A DNA stretch of 64,000 bases from assembly GCF_025567365.1 (NCBI RefSeq), contig NZ_JAOQJG010000001.1, positions 62,001 to 126,000 of the forward strand, given 5' to 3'. Positions 60,177 through 64,000 of this stretch are shown here, piece by piece; positions within the stretch are counted from its first letter, which is position 1; the number at the start of each line of letters is the position of its first letter. The notes under the pieces were generated by a model. It saw nothing but the letters and a program-made list of their open reading frames with translations. It did not search any database and was not told the DNA's origin. The position numbers and the translations under genes were made by a program. The stretch is from Anaerostipes amylophilus (lineage in GTDB: Bacteria > Bacillota > Clostridia > Lachnospirales > Lachnospiraceae).

Positions 60177-61313
60177 TTATCTTCCAATTGTATTGTTAGC
60201 GATTACGATTCTCTGGATTTCGTTACTTCCTTCGAAGATCTGGAAGATCTTAGCATCTCTTAATAATTTTTCTACTGGATATTCTCTGCTGTATCCATAT
60301 CCACCAAACATCTGGATTGCTTCAGAAGCTACTTCCATTGCGATATCTGATGCATAGCATTTTGCGATCGCTGCTTCTTTGGAATGTGGTAATCCCATAT
60401 CCATCTTTGTTAAGGCATGTGCAACCATCTGACGAGCAGTCTCTGTCTTGATTTCCATATCAGCTACTTTAAACTGCATTGCCTGATTTTTGATAACTGG
60501 TTTACCAAACTGTACTCTTTCCTTGGCATATGCGATACCTTCGTTGATACCACGCTGTGCGATACCTGTTGCAACGCATCCCATCCATGCTCTTGCCTGG
60601 TCTAATGTCTTCATAGCGATTGGGAATCCTCTTCCTTCTTCTCCGATCAGATTTTCTGCTGGAATACGGCAGTCTTCTAATACAACATCACATGTGTTAG
60701 ATGTACGGATACCCATTTTATTTTCTTCATTTCCTGTGCTTAATCCTGGAGTTCCAGCATCAACTAAGAACATAGAAATTCCTTTTGTACCTTTTGTTTT
60801 ATCTGTCATTGCTGTGATGCAATAGAAAGATGCGATACCACCATTTGTGATGAAGCATTTTCTTCCATTTAATACCCATTCATCACCATCTTTGACAGCT
60901 GTTGTTGTACCTGCACTTGCATCAGATCCTGCTCCTGGTTCTGTTAAACAGAAAGCTCCAAATCCACCATCAATAATCTTCTGGCATACATGTTTTTTCT
61001 GTTCTTCATTTCCTGCGATCAGTACTGGTTTTGTTCCTAATCCACTGGCTGAGATTGTTGTTGCAAATCCTGCATCCGCGATAGCCATTTCTTCGATCAG
61101 TGCTGCAACGTCAACTCTTGATAATCCTGGTCCACCATATTCTTCTGGTACTTCTAATGAATGTAACTGCATTTCAATGGCTTTGTCATAAATTTCTTTT
61201 GGCCATTCTCCACTAACGTCATATGCTTTACACTGTTCTTTTACTTCGTTTTCACAAAATTCGTGTACATCCTGTAATAAGTCTTTTGCTTCCTCTGAAA
61301 TTAAATATGCCAT
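60177..61313 (-). CDS. Acyl-CoA dehydrogenase (butyryl-CoA dehydrogenase type)
   Basis: A 378-residue acyl-CoA dehydrogenase. LTEPGAGSDASAGTTTAV (flavin contact), FITNGGIASFYCI and MGIRTSNTCDVVLEDCRIPAENLIGEEG (substrate region), QMFGGYGYSREYPVEKLLRDAKIFQIFEGSNEIQR with the catalytic Glu in FEGSNE are all in place. In a gut clostridium the likely reaction is crotonyl-CoA to butyryl-CoA, or possibly acryloyl-CoA to propionyl-CoA. No thiolase, crotonase or hydroxybutyryl-CoA dehydrogenase lies beside it, which is unusual for a bcd gene. It sits between glcD and etfB in a lactate-type operon. Confidence 0.93.
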   Translation of the reverse strand: MAYLISEEAKDLLQDVHEFCENEVKEQCKAYDVSGEWPKEIYDKAIEMQLHSLEVPEEYGGPGLSRVDVAALIEEMAIADAGFATTISASGLGTKPVLIAGNEEQKKHVCQKIIDGGFGAFCLTEPGAGSDASAGTTTAVKDGDEWVLNGRKCFITNGGIASFYCITAMTDKTKGTKGISMFLVDAGTPGLSTGNEENKMGIRTSNTCDVVLEDCRIPAENLIGEEGRGFPIAMKTLDQARAWMGCVATGIAQRGINEGIAYAKERVQFGKPVIKNQAMQFKVADMEIKTETARQMVAHALTKMDMGLPHSKEAAIAKCYASDIAMEVASEAIQMFGGYGYSREYPVEKLLRDAKIFQIFEGSNEIQRIVIANNTIGR

Positions 61314-61392
61314 CTTGATATCCTCCTAAAATTACCTTAAAAAGCTTTGTCTATGTTTTTTGTTTATGTTTGTCTTATTATTTTTATATAAC

Positions 61393-62820
61393 TTATAATT
61401 TGTAACAGATCTTACCTGGATTTAAGATCATATTTGGATCAAATACTTCTTTGACACCTTCCATGATCCTCATCTGAACTGGTCCGAGAGATTCTGCTAG
61501 ATAATCCATCTTTCCATGTCCGATTCCATGTTCTCCAGAAATCATTCCACCAAATTCTGTTGCTTTTGCATATACTTTATCCATAAAGACTGCAACCTGT
61601 TTCTTAAATTCTGCTTCTTCCATGTCATTGCTGCATGCATAGATATGTAAGTTACCATCTCCAGCATGACCAAAGCTCTTAACTCTGAAATCAGCTTCTG
61701 CTTCCAATGATTTTGTATATGTTAAGAATTCTGCGATCTTATTTGTTGGAACTACAACGTCGCATTCATCTAACAGTACAGTATCTGCTTCAATCGCCTC
61801 AAGTAATGCTCCACGGACAGCCCATGCATCTTTCTTTAAGGCTGGTGTATCAGCAACTAATACATCGATCGCTCCTGCTTCCACTACAACTTCTGCTGCC
61901 TGTTCTACGATATCTTCTAACTGTTCTTCAGAATTTCCATCAAATGTTGCCAGTAAATAAGCTCCAACTTCCGTACCTTCCATTTCCTTTGGATAAACCT
62001 GTTTTCCAAGGAATTTTTCTGTATCCATTACAACTTCTTTTTCCATGAATTCCAGTGCCTGTGGTGCTAAATGATTCATAAAGAATTTTGGTACTGTTGC
62101 GATACAATCTTCCAGATTCTCATAAGGAATGATCAGACTGATCACTGATTTTGGTGCTGGGATCACTTTTAATGTAAGTTCTGTGATAATACCTAATGTA
62201 CCTTCAGAACCGATCATTAAGTTTAATAAGCTGTATCCTGAACTTGTCTTTGATACAGTAGCTCCAAGTTTCACAATCTCACCTGTTGGAAGTACAACTG
62301 TCATAGCTCGTACATAATCTCTTGTACAACCATATTTAACAGCTCTCATACCACCAGCATTTGTTGCTACATTTCCACCAACGGTTGCAAATTTCTCACC
62401 TGGATCTGGTGGATATAATAATCCTTGTTTTTCTGCATCCTGAGCAAGATCATTTAAAAGGACTCCTGACTGAATCTTAACTACAAAGTTTTCTTTGTCA
62501 TATCCAAGAATCTTGTTCATCTTTGTAAGAGAGATCATAACACCGCCACCGATACTTACGGCTCCTCCTACTAATCCTGTTCTTGCACCACTTGGGGTTA
62601 CAGGAACCTTGTTTTCATTACAAAGTTTTACAACGGCTGCAACTTCTTCTGTCGATGTTGCTTCTACCAAAACTTCTGGTTTTGCTTTTCCGTAGATTGC
62701 CATTTCATCATGGGTAAAATCTTCATTGATCTCATCACCCACTAAGACACGTTTCGGAGCGATCTCTTTGAATTTCTCGATCATCTCTGGTGTCACCTTG
62801 TTATACTGATACTCACTCAT
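61393..62820 (-). CDS. glcD: FAD-linked 2-hydroxyacid (lactate) dehydrogenase, GlcD family
   Basis: A 475-residue paralogue of the protein at 26327. VTPSGARTGLVGGAV (FAD phosphate loop, with Arg where the other copy has Gly), PPDPGEKFATVGGNVATNAGGMRAVKYG, SGYSLLNLMIGSEGTLGIITELTLKV, KSFGHAGDGNLHIYA and ISGEHGIGHGKMDYLAESLGP follow the family. It is downstream of the lactate permease and upstream of an acyl-CoA dehydrogenase with EtfBA. The substrate may be D-lactate or another 2-hydroxyacid. Sequence differences from the other copy suggest a distinct role. Confidence 0.9.
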   Translation of the reverse strand: MSEYQYNKVTPEMIEKFKEIAPKRVLVGDEINEDFTHDEMAIYGKAKPEVLVEATSTEEVAAVVKLCNENKVPVTPSGARTGLVGGAVSIGGGVMISLTKMNKILGYDKENFVVKIQSGVLLNDLAQDAEKQGLLYPPDPGEKFATVGGNVATNAGGMRAVKYGCTRDYVRAMTVVLPTGEIVKLGATVSKTSSGYSLLNLMIGSEGTLGIITELTLKVIPAPKSVISLIIPYENLEDCIATVPKFFMNHLAPQALEFMEKEVVMDTEKFLGKQVYPKEMEGTEVGAYLLATFDGNSEEQLEDIVEQAAEVVVEAGAIDVLVADTPALKKDAWAVRGALLEAIEADTVLLDECDVVVPTNKIAEFLTYTKSLEAEADFRVKSFGHAGDGNLHIYACSNDMEEAEFKKQVAVFMDKVYAKATEFGGMISGEHGIGHGKMDYLAESLGPVQMRIMEGVKEVFDPNMILNPGKICYKL

Positions 62821-62880
62821 CTATCTTCCTCCTTAAAAGTTAATACCTTTTTTATCTCTTGGAAATGGTGTTCCATTTTC

Positions 62881-64000
62881 CTAGATCAGTCTTAATCCGA
62901 AATAGCAGACAAGACCATAGATTACTGCAAATAGTACGAAATATTTAATAACCTTTGTTAAGATCTCACTTTCTTTTCCAACCGTTGCTGTTGCCGCTGT
63001 CGCTACTGCGATACTCTGTGGGGAAATGATCTTTCCTGCGGTACTACCAACTGTATTTGCTGCTACCAGCCAGATCTGGTTGATATTTAATTCTGCTCCT
63101 GTACTTGCCTGTAATTTAGAGAACAGAACACTGCTTGATGTAGAACTTCCTGTAACAAATGTTCCAATAGATCCGATCAGTGGTGCAACAAGTGGATAGA
63201 AACTTCCTGTTACTCGAACGATAAAATCTGCAATAGACTGTGTCATTCCGCTGTATCCCATGATCTTTGCAGTTGCAAGTACTGCCATAATCGTAATAAT
63301 TGTTTTTAACATCTGTACGATAGTTTTTCCTAATACACCAAAGATTTCTCCGATCGGACATTTCTGAATGATTCCTCCGATAAATGCTGCTATAAGGATC
63401 AAGACTCCTGGTGTTGCAACCCATGTAAATGTATATGGTGCTGCGCCTTCTCCTGTGTAGATCGGTACATTTGATTTGATCGCTGATAATGGATCATGAA
63501 TCGCTGGTACCAATGTGGATGTCAGTAATAGGAATACCAAGACTAAAATAAATGGACTCCATGCAACCAATGCATCTTTGACTGTCAATGATCTTTCGTC
63601 TTCTTTTTCTTCGATCTCAACATCAAATTTACTTGATTTACCCTTAAGCATGACTTTCGCTAAGATAATCGTGACTGCCATACTACATACAGATCCAATG
63701 ACTGCTGGAAGTTCTGCTCCGATAAATTTTGCTGTCAGATACTGTGGAATCAAAAATGAAACTCCAGACATCAATGTAATAAATAAAATTTCTTTATAAT
63801 CGCCAAGTCCTTTGGCTCCCTCGTGTTTTCCTGTGATAAAAACAAGGAAGAAAGGAACTAAAATTACCATAATTGCTAATTGAAGTACAACGTAAGATGC
63901 TGTCATATGAGGACTGAATCCTGTAACATTTGCTGCGGTAACAGTTGGAATTCCGATGGATCCAAATGCAACTGGTGTGGTATTCGCTACCAGACAGATC
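62881..64000 (-). CDS. lctP: L-lactate permease (LctP family), 5' end outside window
   Basis: A multi-helix lactate:proton symporter. The visible C-terminal 372 residues contain TPGVLILIAAFIGGI, SIADFIVRVTGSFYPLVAPLIGSIGTFVTGSSTSSSVLF with the GTFVTGS family motif, INQIWLVAANTVGSTAGKIISPQSIAVATAA, and a final helix FVLFAVIYGLVCYFGL. The frame continues through base 64000 without a start (ICLVANTTPVAFGSIGIPT is seen before the first internal Met), so the N-terminal part is outside the window. A 60-base spacer separates it from glcD. Confidence 0.94.
   Translation of the reverse strand, partial: ICLVANTTPVAFGSIGIPTVTAANVTGFSPHMTASYVVLQLAIMVILVPFFLVFITGKHEGAKGLGDYKEILFITLMSGVSFLIPQYLTAKFIGAELPAVIGSVCSMAVTIILAKVMLKGKSSKFDVEIEEKEDERSLTVKDALVAWSPFILVLVFLLLTSTLVPAIHDPLSAIKSNVPIYTGEGAAPYTFTWVATPGVLILIAAFIGGIIQKCPIGEIFGVLGKTIVQMLKTIITIMAVLATAKIMGYSGMTQSIADFIVRVTGSFYPLVAPLIGSIGTFVTGSSTSSSVLFSKLQASTGAELNINQIWLVAANTVGSTAGKIISPQSIAVATAATATVGKESEILTKVIKYFVLFAVIYGLVCYFGLRLI

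Overview
This window looks like a chromosomal segment of a low-GC, spore-forming, obligately anaerobic gut Firmicute of the family Lachnospiraceae. The evidence is the butyrate/lactate electron-bifurcation genes (two EtfAB sets, an acyl-CoA dehydrogenase, lactate permease), a glycyl radical enzyme, a reverse-order rubrerythrin under PerR-type control, SpoIID/SpoIIQ sporulation genes, and AGGAGG-type ribosome sites. An Anaerostipes-like lactate-to-butyrate bacterium is my best guess from gene content; nothing in the window names the species.

Layout. (1) 1-10.7 kb: an LCP ligase (5' cut) converges on a leftward teichoic-acid operon: a TagF-glycosyltransferase fusion, a degenerate internally deleted copy of it, TagG/TagH exporter, TagD, two further CDP-glycerol transferases and a GT2. 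(2) 10.8-21.4 kb: galE, a DUF1015 gene and glf (UDP-galactofuranose supply), then two large YfhO proteins, a GtrA flippase and a CsbB-like GT2, which together match the three-component teichoic-acid glycosylation machinery. (3) 21.4-25 kb: the CsbB-like gene sits last in an operon with cdaR, cdaA (c-di-AMP synthase) and two unknown membrane proteins. (4) 25-26.2 kb: reverse rubrerythrin and PerR, each with a near-identical 19-bp PerR box next to a consensus promoter. (5) 26.3-30.7 kb: GntR/LldR regulator and a bifurcating lactate dehydrogenase operon (EtfB, ferredoxin-EtfA, GlcD) with two palindromic operators, one on the -35 box. (6) 30.8-41.1 kb: hemolysin III, GIY-YIG, spoIID-spoIIQ, an HPr-like protein, pncB, plsC, small unknown proteins, a eukaryote-type HisA, RluA-type synthase and a two-component system. 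(7) 41.2-45.4 kb: a complete pantothenate operon (DUF2520/PanG-like, panB, panC, panD, coaBC). (8) 45.7-52.9 kb: a Trp-type ABC importer, malQ, malic enzyme, tRNA-Gly and tRNA-Phe, an HD hydrolase and a HAD protein. (9) 53-58.2 kb: glycyl radical enzyme, its activase and a DeoR regulator, then a DUF378 protein and a flavin reductase. (10) 58.3-64 kb: a second lactate-type operon, lactate permease (3' part in window), GlcD, acyl-CoA dehydrogenase, EtfB, EtfA.

How they fit together. The left third builds, exports, decorates and attaches a glycerol-phosphate wall polymer. The two GlcD/Etf operons take up 2-hydroxyacids such as lactate and oxidise them with flavin-based electron confurcation, the second being physically tied to an acyl-CoA dehydrogenase of the butyrate type. 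The most unusual items are the degenerate TagF-GT pseudo-enzyme beside its intact parent, the HPr-like protein with Asp at the regulatory Ser46 position, the fungal-type HisA, and the glycyl radical enzyme lacking the glycerol-dehydratase histidine.
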